Shown: piece after piece, positions 37,893-49,289 of the stretch | How positions within the stretch are numbered: the stretch's first letter is position 1 | Layout of the letters: each line of letters starts with the position of its first letter | Assembly (NCBI RefSeq): GCF_035046505.1 | Contig: NC_089830.1 | Location: 23,042,284 to 23,106,283 of the forward strand | DNA: 64,000 nt | From: Tiliqua scincoides | Lineage: Eukaryota; Chordata; Lepidosauria; Squamata; Scincidae | Direction of reading: 5' to 3' | Program-made: the position numbers and the translations under genes | The notes under the pieces: model-generated | Databases searched by the model: none | What the model saw: only the letters and a program-made list of their open reading frames with translations | Told to the model about the DNA's origin: nothing

Positions 37893-40756
37893 AACCTGGC
37901 AGTGCACACATTGTGCCTGCTGGCGTTGCACACAGAGCCCTGGCGGCACCTTTCCGCACTTAGGATTTAAAGGCACCAGAGCGCCATCTACCGATGCGCC
38001 TGATGCCCTGGGGGGAAAAAACCAATGCTGGCCGCAATGGATGCTGCCCCAATCCTAAATGAATGCTGCCCCAATCCTAAATGGATACTGCCCCAATCCA
38101 AATGAATGCAGCCCAAACAATTCAGGCCGCAGGCCTAATTGAGACTGCGCTCGTTTAATAAATGGCCCGAAACTGGTAAAGGGGAAGGGGTGGGGCGATC
38201 CTCGTGGCGGAAGCAGCACTGTTCCCTGACAGATACTGGACAAAGACACCGGCTCGGAGCCTGTTACAACTGAATCCACTGCCCACGCCCTAACTGGTAT
38301 ATTATGGATAAACTCCCAGACCGTGACACACAGTCCCCCCACTGAAGGACTCTGTCAGGGGGGGGCAAACCGTGACCTAACCAAAGCAGCCGTGGGGGCC
38401 TGGGATCTGGACACAGCCTGGCCGCAAGGCCAGCAGCCAAAAGCGTTCCCCCTGAAATCGAGAGAGAGCGTCGGCCATGCTATCTTCAAGCCCCGGCTCA
38501 TGTCTGGCTGATAAAACAGTGGTGACAGCAAGACACTGTTTGACAAAGACTCTAACCAGATTCATAACCCGGGACCCTAGGGCGCTAGTCAACATCCCTA
38601 TCAGCCTATCTAATTTGTCCTCTGGCAGGCGGTTGGTCTGTGTAACCGAGTCCAAATCGATACCTAAAAGGTGAGCTTGCCAAGGCCCTCTGTCTTCTCG
38701 TGTGCCAGGGGGACCTCCAGCTGCTCACACAGCACTGTAAAGTCACCCAGGAGCCGAGCACAGATGCCAGACCCAGATGGTCCCATAAAAAGTAGTGGGC
38801 AGTGGATCGTAACACGGTTCTGAAACGCACAGTCATTCCAAAATGTACTGGACGCCTCAAATTCCGAACAGGAAATTGAACACCCCATTGGCAATGCCCT
38901 ATTGTCTGGCAGAAATCCTGGGGGTGCACTAGAAGCGATCAAAAGGCAGACTGAATATCTGCCTTGGCCATCAAGGCCCCAGGGCCACACTTCTTGAGGC
39001 AGGCAACCACCTTGTCTAAAGAAGTGTATCTGACTGAACACCGGTGGGTCGGTATCCCGTCATTTATGGAGGAACCCTTTGGAAAGGACAGGTGGTGAAT
39101 CAGTCTAAATTGGCCCTGGGCTTTTTTAGGCACCACACCCAGGGGGGATACCTGCAATTCCTCCGTGGAGGAACCGCAAACGGTCCAGCTACTCTACCCG
39201 CTTCTAACTCCTTGGCTATTTTTACCTCGCACCACCTCCTCCATGTCAGTCACTGACCGGAGGTTGCAAGTGAACGTGGGGCTAACTGGAGGCGGGGCTA
39301 GGATCTCGAAACCAAGCTGAAAACCCTCAAATACTCTGGCTGCAGAACGATCTGTATAAAATTGCAGCCAGTAAACCAAGGAGGGAATCTCAATTGGCGT
39401 CGGGCCCTTTGCCAACACCAGTTGAGGGTCCACCACCCGGCTTTTTACCACGGAAGGGGCGGAAACCTTGCCGTGGTCCACTGATCCGTGGACATTTTGC
39501 CACGGGATGCCCAGCCCCACACATGGGGCAGCCATGGGAAAACGAACATCCTGGCCTGTTGCATTTGCCAGTGGCATTAAATTGGAAGCAAGCGCAAGGG
39601 GACTGAACCCACTGCGCACCCTCAGGTGACGCAGGCTGCTCGGGTCTGGAACGAGCAATCAAATGCCCGCTATCCACCCTATCCCCCAACGTTGCCCTAG
39701 CCGGCAGGACTAATTGCACCCAGAGTTCCCACTGGGGTATAGTCCAGTCCAAAGATGGGTCCTGCGCGGCTCTGATGCGAAATTGACGGTCATAAGCCAT
39801 CCAAGCCGCACCAGCATGATCACGCAAAGCACGATGAATAATGTCCAGGTATTTGAACAGTTTCCCCACCTTTTTGGGGTGCAACTGGACAGTGACCCCA
39901 GCATAGACAATGAACCCATTCGGCCAATTGGTCCAATTCTTGTCTATCTTCCTCTGCCTGACGGTTTCCTCGTCACGCACAGGGTCTCCCACTTTGGGGG
40001 TAGGCTCAGGCTCAATGTGAAGGAGACTGAACATGTCCACAAAGTCACCCCGCCATATCTTCTCCTTGACCGACATGGCGAGGTGAGAGCCCAGAGGGAT
40101 GGCGATGATGCCATACGAAACCGTAGGCTTCTCCCTCTCCACCACCAATCCCAATGACTCTTCCCCCCAGTCCACATCCTGCTGGTCCAACTCTGTGTCG
40201 GCCGTGGCAGGATAATGATCACACTGGGGGGGGGGGGTGCCATGCTTGCCCTGGGACCAGATTTGGGACAGGGATACGTCCGACCCAGGGCCCAGGGGTA
40301 CTGGGGGTAATTGGGCCCCTGCCAGAAGGAAGGAGGCCCCCAAGGAGACCAGGGCTGATCTGGTGCAGCCCGGCTAGGTGCCCAAGGAATGCCTTCCTTG
40401 TCTTCCCACACAGACTCTGCACTGTGAACATAGACAGAGGGTTTATGGATTTGTGCTATTATATCTTTGAGCTAGTTTTATCATAACCTATTTTAACACC
40501 AAGAATGCAAAGAGGGAAAGGGCCTAACAGATTTCCCTCCGAATGCAATAAAATGACATTTCTGGCTTCAAAACAAGGGCATTTCCTGAGGAAATGTAAA
40601 TCTGACATCCTGCACAAGTCAGGTGGGCATGAGCATTTGACTACGCAGGAGGTGAAATAGATCGGAAGTATTGAATCTGGGCATTGGAAATAAGCGCCTG
40701 GGTTTCCCACTAATCACCCTAAAATGCTTGGCAACTGTAATCTCAAAGTCTGGGGA

Positions 40757-40953
40757 ATAAGCCTACAACACCCAGAACTCCCAGGCATTCTCAATGGTAT
40801 AAGCCTACAACACCCAGAACTCCCAGGCATTCTCCATGTTATAAGCCTACAACACCCAGAACTCCCGGGCGTTCCCCCTGGTATAAGCCTACAACACCCA
40901 GAATTCCCAGGTGTTCTCCCTGTCCAGCAGTAACCAGGCCTGGCCCTTGCCTA
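40757..40953 (-). repeat. 42-bp tandem array derived from a 5S-headed SINE
   Basis: ATAAGCCTACAACACCCAGA starts at 40757, 40799, 40841 and 40883 (period 42). The last unit continues into CAGTAACCAGGCCTGGCCC, the next part of the 5S-headed SINE. It looks like a SINE inserted in the Ngaro-like element and then expanded locally. Confidence 0.85.
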
Positions 40954-42495
40954 GTAACAAAATGGCCCTGGGCCCTTATGGGCCCCCCCGTGCCATGCAG
41001 CCACCCTAAAATGCCTCCACTGCCCATAAGGCGTGCGGAGCCCGCGGCCTCCTTGCCGGGTGTGCGACTATGCGGGCGAGCCTCAGCCTCCCACTGCCTC
41101 GCCTTTCGACGGGCCTTTTCTTTTTGTCTCGCGTCGTAGCAAGCCAAGGCCTGCAACTGTGGCATTTACTCCTCATCATACGATAAGGAGGAAGGGAGGG
41201 GAGGGGGGGCCATGCTAGAGCTGTCTTTTTGGTGGCCTTGCCACCCGACTTCTGGGCTTTCTTCCCCATGTCCACCCCCCAAGTGAAGGAATATCCCCAG
41301 TGGGGCCCCCCGCCCCCTGTGCTCTAAGTTTTAACTGGATACGATACGCCTCAGCAGTCCGGAATCTTGGCCTTCCGCGCTGTGTCAGCAGACCGCTGTG
41401 ACTGGAAGTTGCCCAACTCTGAAAATAAGAGACCCTTTTGGCAGTTGGGGCCCACAAAATGGCCGACAGGCTGTATTTAAATAATCAAAATGGCGGAGCA
41501 CCATGAGGCAGGGCCCAAAATGGCGCCCAGACACGAGGCACCCCCCCAATGGCTGCCAAAATGCGCCCCAACAGGCAGGCCCGCCCCAGGAGGAACGTGG
41601 GGCGGCTGCCCACCACAGGCGCCTGCCGCCCCACCGGACCCCCCAAATTGCACCCGCAGCCGCGGGGTGCGCAGATCTGCGAAGCGCTGCAGCCCCGCGG
41701 CCGGCAGGGCGCGCAGCGGGCCGCCCCCTACCGCTGCCGCTCGGACAGAGCGCACAGCGGGCCGCCCCCTTCGATAGCACCCTGCAGAGCGTGCAGCGGG
41801 TCACCCCCCCTGACGCCGTCTGCAGAGCGCGCAGTGGGATGCCCCCTCAAGCTCTCACGGGGCTGCTCCGACGCTGAGCCCCGGAGCTAAAGTCGCAGAG
41901 CGCGCAGCTCAAGAGAGGCTACCCACTGCCCGAAGTGACGGGAGCCTGCAAGCGCGGATCTCCGCGCCTCAAGCCCCGTCATGGGGCAGCCTCTCTCCGC
42001 TCCTGGATAAGCGACCTGCTCGGTCGCTTCCAGGAACGGAACTGAGCCGGGTCTAGCGCCTGCGCGCTAGATCAGGCTCAGTTGTCCCGCCCCCCAAGGC
42101 CAGCCAGCCAATCAGCTGGCAGCAAAGCCCTGCTGCCGGCTGATAGGGGGTTTAGCCTGGCAATCAGCGCTAGCGTGCCCATACGGGCACGCTAGCTGCC
42201 TTTCTTTGTCTGTTGGTTTCCCCTTTCACATCTTTCATTTCCTTAAAGTGAAAACTTTCTATGAAGCCAGACCGCCTGTAGCAGTGTCTATAGGTCACCG
42301 TTTGTCATACACTTGGCTTCTTTCAACAGCTGCCTGAACCCCATCCTGTACTTCTTCATGGGGCACAGTGTCAAGGAGATGCTGAGGTGCTCCCTTTTCT
42401 CTGCTTTTGATAGTGCCTTCACCTAGGAGAGCAACCACAGAACCATAAAGATGAAGGCCAGATCCTCTACTGAGCTGGAGTCCCACAGATTGTGA

Positions 42496-42690
42496 ATCCT
42501 GAGGCTCACTCCTTTCCAACCCTCCCAATTTTCTGCTGAACATCTTTCAGTCCATTCTTTCCTAAATGTATCTACCATTCATCTAGTATGCACTTTCTAC
42601 TCTTCCACTTCTTCATTTCTGTAGAAAGATTTTCTTCACTGTTTTTTTCTTCTTCTGAAAATGGCTTTCACAACTCTGAATAAAGTGTTG
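42496..42690 (+). other. 3' UTR remnant of the split receptor
   Basis: It aligns with the 3' UTRs of the paralogues and ends in CTGAATAAAG (AATAAA 42679-42684) followed by a GTTGTGTGCTTTGATCTC downstream element. Confidence 0.7.
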
Positions 42691-44640
42691 TGTGCTTTGA
42701 TCTCATTGTTGTGCTGCATGCTTGTGAGGGAGGGTGGAGACACTTTCCCTTCTTACCCCAACCACAATCCCCTGCAAGTAACACAAACTGATGTCTGAAG
42801 AGAGTAGTTTGCAAATGTCCTGTGTGCAGGAGATTCTTTGCACATCCATTGTTCTGTGATCAAACCCTCAGTGGTGGATCAGGTGGGGCCGAGGGGCAAA
42901 TACCCCAGGAACCGCGCATAAGGGCCTTGTGGGGGTGGCACCACCACACCCTCTGCGCCATAGCTGCTGCCTCTGCCCACCATGCTGCCTCCACCTGCCC
43001 TCTGGAACCTGCAGGCGAAGTCCCACATGGCGTTCAGGACTGCTCCAAAAACCTTCTGAGGTTTCCAATGAAGTCTTAAGCAGTACCTCCAGGAAACCGG
43101 TTTAAGACTGTCTTGGAAGCCTCCGAAGGCTTTCAGAGTAGTCCTGAACACTGCATGAGGCTCTTTGCGTCTAGGTAAGTATCCTGGGGTGGTAGGGAAG
43201 TATGATGCAGGTGGGGGAAGCTCTGCGGACCTCTGTCCCGGGGCCTGAAGGGGCCAGGTCCCTAACTGGGAATGCTTGTATGTTGTTGAAGATTCCACAG
43301 CTGAGGAGTGTTTTGGGGACTTGAATGCACAGCCCATGTGCAGAAACTCAGGCAAAATATACAGTAGCAATTTCATGGTCATTTTCCCTAGAAGGTAACC
43401 AATCCCTACAAGAGGACTGGTGCCAAAGTAGCATCTCTGTGAGGTCACCCTCTTGCCTTTGCTTTGGGGAAGGCAGCATCCACTTAGCAGACTCTAGTTC
43501 TCCCCCTAGGCATCAGTAGTAGCATTGCAGGCAGAAATTTTATTTCTTCATTGTATTGATGTAGATGGGTTGCAGAAGCCTTCTTTAGAAAGCCTGGTTC
43601 AAGAAATAGACAATAAGAAACTGCTTATTTTCAATTAGCCCCCTGCTAATTGGGTAAGAGGCACTTTTTCAAGTGGGTGCTCCTCTTTTATTTAGCAGGG
43701 GGAGAGTAACTGGCCCATCTCACCCCAGCAGTGTCTGTTCTAGTGGCTGTCTGCTGGTGTTCTTTTGGCATCTTTTTAGATTGTGAGCCCTTTTGGGACA
43801 GGGAGCCATTTAGTTATTTGATTTTTCTCTGTAAACCGCTTTGTGAACTTTTAGTTGAAAAGCGGTATATAAATACTGTTATTATTAATTTAATTAAGAA
43901 ACTGACATTTGTAGCAGATCCAGTTGCTTGAAGAATATTTTTGAAGGATGCACTTTAATTTTCAATTGAATGGCCCTCAATTTGGGGTGTATTCCTTTTC
44001 ATTTTTCCACCATGAAAGCAAGATCAGACAGAGAAACTTCTGATGACCACTGTTTCTGGACAAGTAGTTTAATTCAAACTATTTATATAATTCCCTCCAG
44101 ATAAATGGAGCACTTAAAGCAGCATACAAACCTAGACGGGGGGGGGGGAGCCAATCAAATGGGAAAATAAGAATATGAAATACAATCATTGCAAACATGT
44201 TAAACAAAAGGTCAGAGCCATCAAGTGGGTGAGGCTCACACTGATGTCTGGGTGAGGTAGTGAAGGAACTTGGTTTAAGGTAAAAAAAATGGGGCCAGTT
44301 CATTGGTTGTAAGAGGGAGGAACCCAGGTAATCATTAGGGCTGCAGATGGGCAACCCAGTCCTATCCAGCCCGGCTGCACCGAACAGGCTGCCGTTGAAT
44401 CCTTTGGGAAGCAGGCTAGCACCGGATGTCTCCTCGGGGGAAGGGAACATTAACCCTCAGAAGAAGATCCAGGAGGAGGGTTTCCAACTCTTGCCCAAAA
44501 CTACGATTTTATGCTGCACCATCCACTATTCCAAGTTGTAACAAAGGGTCAACTTCACCAGTGGCCAGGGTAGTTTCCTTATCCATAGATGGTCCATCAT
44601 ACAAATCGACTTACCTGAGGGAGGTGCCTTAGGGGCAGTT
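42691..44640 (+). repeat. FPR 3'-flank module, copy 2, plus repeats
   Basis: 42790-42870 and 43260-43625 match the 3'-flank modules of the other genes. 43386-43393 is the CCCTAGAA site left empty here but filled by a MITE at 60095. 43631-43890 is a repeat ending AAAGCGGTATATAAATA, also at 47215-47456. 43910-44140 matches 60960-61180, and 44210-44400 is the CAAGCCATCAAG module. Confidence 0.65.
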
Positions 44641-44710
44641 AAAGCCTCTTGTACGAGGCTTCAATCTAGGAAGAAGAAAAAAATAAGTAACTGAAATTTA
44701 CAGGAAATTC

Positions 44711-44858
44711 ATTTGCATCAAGAATTGTGTAAAACTTCCTGCAGTCTTTTTGCATATCTGTCCTGACAGCAGGTAGAGACAAGAGAAAGGTGGAAAGGAC
44801 CAGACAGAGAAACCTCTGAGGATAACTTTGGAGACAAGATTGAAACCGCCAAGTAAGT
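44711..44858 (+). promoter_or_regulatory. Promoter and non-coding exon 1, copy 1
   Basis: Octamer ATTTGCAT at 44711-44718, a TATA-like TGTAAAA at 44728-44734, a predicted start near 44758, an exon of about 95 bp with GACAGAGAAACCTCTGAGG, and donor GTAAGT at 44853-44858. It aligns with the modules at 52.3 and 63.1 kb, though its TATA is weaker and the upstream ETS-IRF motif is changed to GTAACTGAAA. The first acceptor downstream that fits is at 48213, before the receptor at 48258. Transcription is inferred. Confidence 0.65.
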
Positions 44859-45406
44859 GAACCATACTCTGAGGATGCAGTGGGGTAGTGAAAGGGTAGT
44901 TAGAAGCCAATGCTGGTAGGTGCTTTTTACAACCATTGAAGGTTCAGATGAAAAGGGGGGGCTGCAAAACCCAGGGCAAAGCCCTTACATTGCAATGTCA
45001 TCAAATGGACTTCAACCTTTTACTAAAAATTGTTACTGCATCAACTCAAGTTTCGTGACAGATTTTCTACTTATCTGCTTCATTTTCACTTCCTCTGTTT
45101 TAATCTTTTTGTGCGCAATGGAAAGAAACTCTTATCTAGAGTTTATACAAGACGCTTTAGATATGGTGACGACATGAACAGAACAAGATGTACGAAACTA
45201 TCCTCTTTTGTTCCCCAACATTACTATAATGCCCATCATAGAATTTCCAAGTCCTGATAGATAAACCGTGAAGCATGATTGTGCAATTGGTTAGAAGGTA
45301 GCAGAGGTCTTGCAAAGAGAGAGGTCTTTGTGCAGCTCTGCTCTTGCAAGTGCATTGTTTCCCATTTTCTTTTGTGCCCAAAGTGGGGCCTTGATATAGT
45401 CTAGCC

Positions 45407-45625
45407 CAGTGATTGTCAACCACTGGGTCATGGCACTTTGGTATGCATGTGTGCTGTGAGAATTTGGGGGAGGGTCATATATTCGTGGGGCTATTGGAGG
45501 ATGTGAACATCTCGCCAGCAGTGCGGGGTGCCTGGTCAATCATCAAAAAACTGGTGGTGTGCCTTGACAACTTTAGCACCTTCTCAGTGTGTGCCTTCTC
45601 AGATGAAAAAGGTTGAAAATCGCTG
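45407..45625. mobile_element. hAT MITE, CAGCGATTTTCAACC family
   Basis: Termini CAGTGATTGTCAACC and GGTTGAAAATCGCTG. TSD GTCTAGCC at 45399-45406 and 45626-45633. The site is empty in the paralogous introns at 52.99 and 63.78 kb. Confidence 0.92.
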
Positions 45626-45633
45626 GTCTAGCC

Positions 45634-46090
45634 CAGGGGTGCCCAAACCCCGGCCCTGGGGCCACTTGCAGCCCTCGAGGCCTCTCAATGTGGCCCTCAG
45701 GGAGCCCCCAGTCTCCAATGAACCTCTGGCCCTCTGGAGATTTGTTGGAGCCCGCACTGGCCCAGTGCAATTGCTCTCAGCATGAGGGCGACTGTTTGAC
45801 CTCTCATGTATGCTGTGGGATGAAGTCTTCCTCCACTGCTTGCTGTTTCATGTCTGTGATGCAGTAGCGGCAGCAAAGGAAAGGCCAACCTTGCTTTGTG
45901 CAAGGCCTTTTATAGGACTTGAGCTACTTCACGACCTTCATTCATTCATATAAGTTCATCTTTAATATATTCATTTATGTAAACTTATGTAAATTTATTC
46001 AAATTTGAAATGCAAATTACTTCTTTTTTTCTCTGACACAGTGTCAGAGAGATGATGTGGCCCTCCTGCCAAAAACTTTGGACACCCCTG
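45634..46090. mobile_element. hAT MITE, CAGGGGTGCCCAAA family
   Basis: Termini CAGGGGTGCCCAAAC and CTTTGGACACCCCTG. TSD GTCTAGCC at 45626-45633 and 46091-46098, sharing its left TSD with the neighbouring MITE. Confidence 0.92.
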
Positions 46091-46587
46091 GTCTAGCCCT
46101 ATAGTAGACTGGATCAACTTCTTGTCAGAGAATCTTGGGGTTCTAATATAGCAAAATAGATCCCAATCAACTGCCATAACTCCAAAATGTTATTCTCAAG
46201 ACACTCCTGACCATGGGAAAATCTATACCCCATCCGGGATCTCAATAGAAGCAGGAATCCCCTTTCCATGAGCTTATTGGACATGTTATTTCATAATCCC
46301 CCCCCCCAAAAAAAAAAAAAAAAATTGGCCCATAAACCAATATCCTCTCTTTGACAATTTAAGACTACTTTGTCCCACAGGAGATCTTCAGCCACAACCA
46401 TTTTCCAAAATAATGACCTTGGATCTCTCTCTCTCTCTCTCTCTCAATGTTATCCATATGAAAGCTGGTTCAGACAGAGAAACCTCTGACAACCTCTTGA
46501 AGACCAGTGGATTATCTATATGAATCATTTATGTCCCACCCTTCCCTCTGAATAAATGCAGCATACAAAGTGGTATATAACCTTGAG

Positions 46588-46823
46588 TAACAATTTTCAG
46601 CCACTATGCTGCAGCAAACTGGTGTGCCCTGGATGGTCTATGGGTGTGCCGCAGGAGTTTGGGGGAGGGACATTTATTAGCAGGGATGCGAGCCCCCCCA
46701 TTAGTAGAGCAGCATGAAAATTGTCAAAAAAAAAAAAAAAAAAGCTTGACAGTTGCAAGTATGAGAGTGAGTTGCAAGAGCCTTGCAAGTATGCCGTGAG
46801 TTGAAAACGGTTGAAAATCGCGG
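46588..46823. mobile_element. hAT MITE, CAGCGATTTTCAACC family
   Basis: Left end near CAATTTTCAGCC, right end GGTTGAAAATCGCGG, flanked by ACCTTGAG and ACCTAGAG. The interior includes an A-tract of about 18. Confidence 0.75.
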
Positions 46824-47214
46824 ACCTAGAGAGAAAAACCAGTGAAATGCAGAAAATATTATTATTAAGAATATTTATGTATCGCTAAAAAAAAACATTT
46901 ATGACAAAAATCAACTAATTAAATGACTCCCTGCCCCCAAAGGGCTCACCACCTAAAAAAAGGCACAAAATAGGAATGAAATAAGAAGTTGTAATTATCA
47001 TAAACGTTAAAGATGAAGTTTCAAGCCATCAAGTGGATGAGGCCTGGGCGGGGTGGAGAAGAATCTGAGGCAGGAAAATGGGCCAATTCGTTGGTTGAAG
47101 GAGGAAGGGAGGACAGGCAGTTATAAGGGCTGCAACTCAAGTCAGACTCCATTCAATGATGATGATGATTTATTTAAAATCAGGGTCTTCTTTTCCATTA
47201 TTTCCATTATTTCC

Positions 47215-47456
47215 ATTAACCCCTGCTAATTGGGTAAGAGGCACTTTTTCAAGTGGGTGCTCCTTTTTTTAGCAGGGGGAGAGTAACTGCCCCCCCTCAC
47301 TGTCTGTTCTCGTGGCTGTCTGCTGGTATTCATTTGCATTTTTTCAGATTGTGAGCCGTTTTGGGACAGGGAGCCATTTAGTTGTTTGATTTTTCTCTGT
47401 AAACCGCTTTGTGAACTTTTAGTTGAAAAGCGGTATATAAATACTGTTAATAATTA
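47215..47456. repeat. AAAGCGGTATATAAATA repeat
   Basis: Near-identical to 43631-43890: it begins CCCTGCTAATTGGGTAAGAG and ends AGTTGAAAAGCGGTATATAA. It resembles the 3' end of a dispersed squamate SINE/LINE family, which I do not name. Confidence 0.65.
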
Positions 47457-47650
47457 ATTAATAATTATTATTTGCAAAGAAATGCGAAGCTTCCCCACAA
47501 AAAACCTACACAAACCTACACACAGGGACCACATTGGAATGGAAATCTTCCCTTTTCTCATGATTTCAAGCTTCTGTTATTCCTACCCATAAATGAATTT
47601 TTGACTGTGATAGTTGGTGATTGGTTAGCTTTTGTTCTACAAGATTTATT

Positions 47651-47653
<3 letters not shown>

Positions 47654-47726
<73 letters not shown>

Positions 47727-47752
47727 ATGTGCGTGTGTGTGAGAGAGAGAGC
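47654..47752. repeat. (CT)n microsatellite with GT/GA border
   Basis: About 34 CT dinucleotides (47654-47722), then GTGCGTGTGTGTGAGAGAGA. It lies ~460 bp upstream of the coding-exon acceptor. Confidence 0.95.
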
Positions 47753-48257
47753 TTATTTTTCCATGACCACTCTTAAATTTATTCTGTCTTAACAGCCGAG
47801 TACAGTTGGACCTTGGTAACCATGGGGAATCCACTCCTGGATAAAAAAAAATCTGCAGGTCTGGTTCATAGGACCAACAAATGAGACTAGAGATGTTCTC
47901 CAGTCATGGTTCAGAGGTGTTCTCAGGCCCACAGAGTCCTCTACAGGCCTCATAAAGACCTCCAGAGATGCCAGAAAGACACTTCTGGTTTTCAGAAAAC
48001 TGGAAGAGCTATCAAGGTCTATTAGTTTCAGTAGGTCAATGGAACTTCCATAGTGATGTGCTGGATTTGCCCATCTCTGTGCAAATCTAGGCACTTCATC
48101 AGAAAGTTTAGCACTTTCACGCCTGTCTTTTGAGTCTTCAAAGCATTTTGCTATAGCAGCTCTTAGAAAAAGAACGGTGAACTAATTGGCACACCTTCTT
48201 TTATTTCGGACAGGAAACAGAAGACGACTACAGTAAAGAAAGCTATCCATTCAAGCA

Positions 48258-49289
48258 ATGGAGAACACAGGTGTACCAACAAATCTTACTACCCCCAGTA
48301 ATGAGCATCTGGTCAAGAATGAGAATTTCTTATGGAGCATAGTGAATACGGTCTCCATAGTAGCCTACAGCCTAGTCTTTGTGTTGGGGACCACTGGGAA
48401 TGGGCTGGTGATTTTCATCACTGGCTTCCGAATGAAGAGGACGGTCCACACTGTCTGGATTCTCAACTTGGCCATCGCCGACTTCACCTGCAGCTTCTTC
48501 CAGTTGTTCAACATTGTCCATGTAGGCCTGGCATTTCATTGGCCATTTGGCTCCATCATGTGCAAGCTCAACCACACCATTGTTTTCCTCAATCTCTTTG
48601 CCAGCATTTACCTGCTGATGGTCATCAGCATCGACCGTTGTATTGCCGTGCAGTGCCCTGTGTGGGCTCAAAATCGCCGGACACCCCGACTGGCTTCCTT
48701 TGTGGTTTTGGGTGTTTGGATCCTGGCTTTGGGGTTGTGTTCTCCACATTTATACTTCAAGGATATTTACTATGATGGCAAGGCAAATAAATCTAAGTGC
48801 AGGAGCACTTATGGCACATATGATGGGGGAGGAACGATCTACTATGCTCTGGTTCTCATCCGATTCATCTTTGGTTTCATCATCCCCTTCATCATCATCG
48901 TTGTGTGCTACGGAGCAATTGTGGTGAAGCTCAGGAGGGACCAGTTGTCAGAATCCAGCAAGCCCTTCCAGGTCATCACTGCAGTGATTGTGGCCTTTTT
49001 TGTCTGTTGGTTCCCCTTTCATATCTTTTATTTCCTTAAAGTGAAAACTTTCTATTACCCCAAGAAGCCTGTTCTGGTGCCTATAGGTCTTCGCTTGTCA
49101 TACAGTTTGGCTTTTTTCAACAGCTGCCTGAACCCCATCCTGTACTTCTGCATGGGCCACAATTTCAAGGAGAAGCTGAGATGCTCCTTCCTCTCGGTCC
49201 TTGCAAAAGCCTTCACTGAGGAGAGCAACCACAGCACCACAAACACGAGGAGCAGATCCTCTGCTGAGCTGGAGTCCCACAGCTTGTGA
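48258..49289 (+). CDS. FPR-like chemoattractant receptor 2
   Basis: This is a 343-residue class A GPCR, intact. The start follows a conserved TTCAAGCAATGGAGA context, 44 bases after the acceptor at 48212-48213. Landmarks: sequon N9; GNGLVIFITGF (47-57); LAIAD (71-75); WPFG (95-98); Cys102 paired with loop-2 Cys181; DRC (126-128); VWAQNRRTPR (135-144); sequon N177 in loop 2; Pro210 in TM5; CWFP (250-253); NPILY (292-296). The tail has NFKEKLRCSF and a Ser/Thr-rich end (TEESNHSTTNTRSRSS), suited to GRK phosphorylation. It is closest by eye to the receptor at 58218 and the split gene at 34838. Expected: Gi-coupled, plasma membrane, leukocyte or vomeronasal. The ligand is unknown. Confidence 0.93.
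   Translation: MENTGVPTNLTTPSNEHLVKNENFLWSIVNTVSIVAYSLVFVLGTTGNGLVIFITGFRMKRTVHTVWILNLAIADFTCSFFQLFNIVHVGLAFHWPFGSIMCKLNHTIVFLNLFASIYLLMVISIDRCIAVQCPVWAQNRRTPRLASFVVLGVWILALGLCSPHLYFKDIYYDGKANKSKCRSTYGTYDGGGTIYYALVLIRFIFGFIIPFIIIVVCYGAIVVKLRRDQLSESSKPFQVITAVIVAFFVCWFPFHIFYFLKVKTFYYPKKPVLVPIGLRLSYSLAFFNSCLNPILYFCMGHNFKEKLRCSFLSVLAKAFTEESNHSTTNTRSRSSAELESHSL

Larger units (their letters stand above)
35563..42203 (-). mobile_element. Ngaro-like (DIRS-order) retroelement fossil
   Basis: It is antisense to the receptor. The ends are split direct repeats: a 182-bp repeat at 42022-42203 recurs at 36168-36349, and a 429-bp repeat at 36350-36778 recurs at 35563-35991. Read on the minus strand this is the A1-body-B1-A2-B2 order known for PAT and Ngaro elements. 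Parts on the minus strand: a gag-like region (~40343-39390) with a CCCH/CCHC-like cluster; DIRS-type reverse transcriptase (~39157-38664; SSINDGIP, KADIQSAF, ALPMGCSIS); an RNase H-end-like region (~38655-38377); and an SGNH hydrolase-like region (~37420-36771; GHSIVFWA, HLGEND, DGVHLS). No tyrosine recombinase was recognised. It is broken, with several interruptions. The repeat pairs are almost identical by eye, suggesting a young insertion. Confidence 0.88.
34838..42495 (+). pseudogene. FPR-like receptor split by a retroelement
   Basis: This is a host receptor gene in two parts. 34838-35562 encodes the N-terminus through TM5 and the start of TM6 with an open frame: GNGLVIFITGF, WPFGY, DRC, HRTPRLAS, RPFKIITTVIVA. 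Loop 1 lacks two residues relative to its paralogues. The frame then runs into the inserted element and stops after 247 residues. 42204-42495 resumes exactly at the homologous codons (CTTTGTCTGTTGGTTTCCCC) and covers TM6 to the tail. There it has a 1-bp loss near 42310 and an in-frame TAG at 42424-42426. An acceptor ends at 34793 and a poly(A) signal lies at 42679. The 5' half alone could at most make a five-helix fragment. The gene is therefore non-functional as a receptor. Confidence 0.93.
44859..48213 (+). other. Intron 1 of FPR-like 2
   Basis: The first ~500 bp match 52471-52990 and 63253-63760. It contains the MITEs at 45407 and 45634, a MITE at 46588-46823, the CAAGCCATCAAG module (~47020-47160), the AAAGCGGTATATAAATA repeat (47215-47456) and a long (CT)n tract. 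The 3' end (48055-48213) aligns with 34600-34793 and 57970-58173. Confidence 0.7.

Noticed and set aside
37550-38400. Tyrosine recombinase of the Ngaro-like element
   Set aside because: I could not recognise recombinase motifs; the region is taken up by the tandem array and unassigned sequence.
41477-41890. Overlapping GC-rich open frames as genes
   Set aside because: Frames are open in several phases because of GC-rich repeats at the 5' side of the Ngaro-like element; no motif is present.
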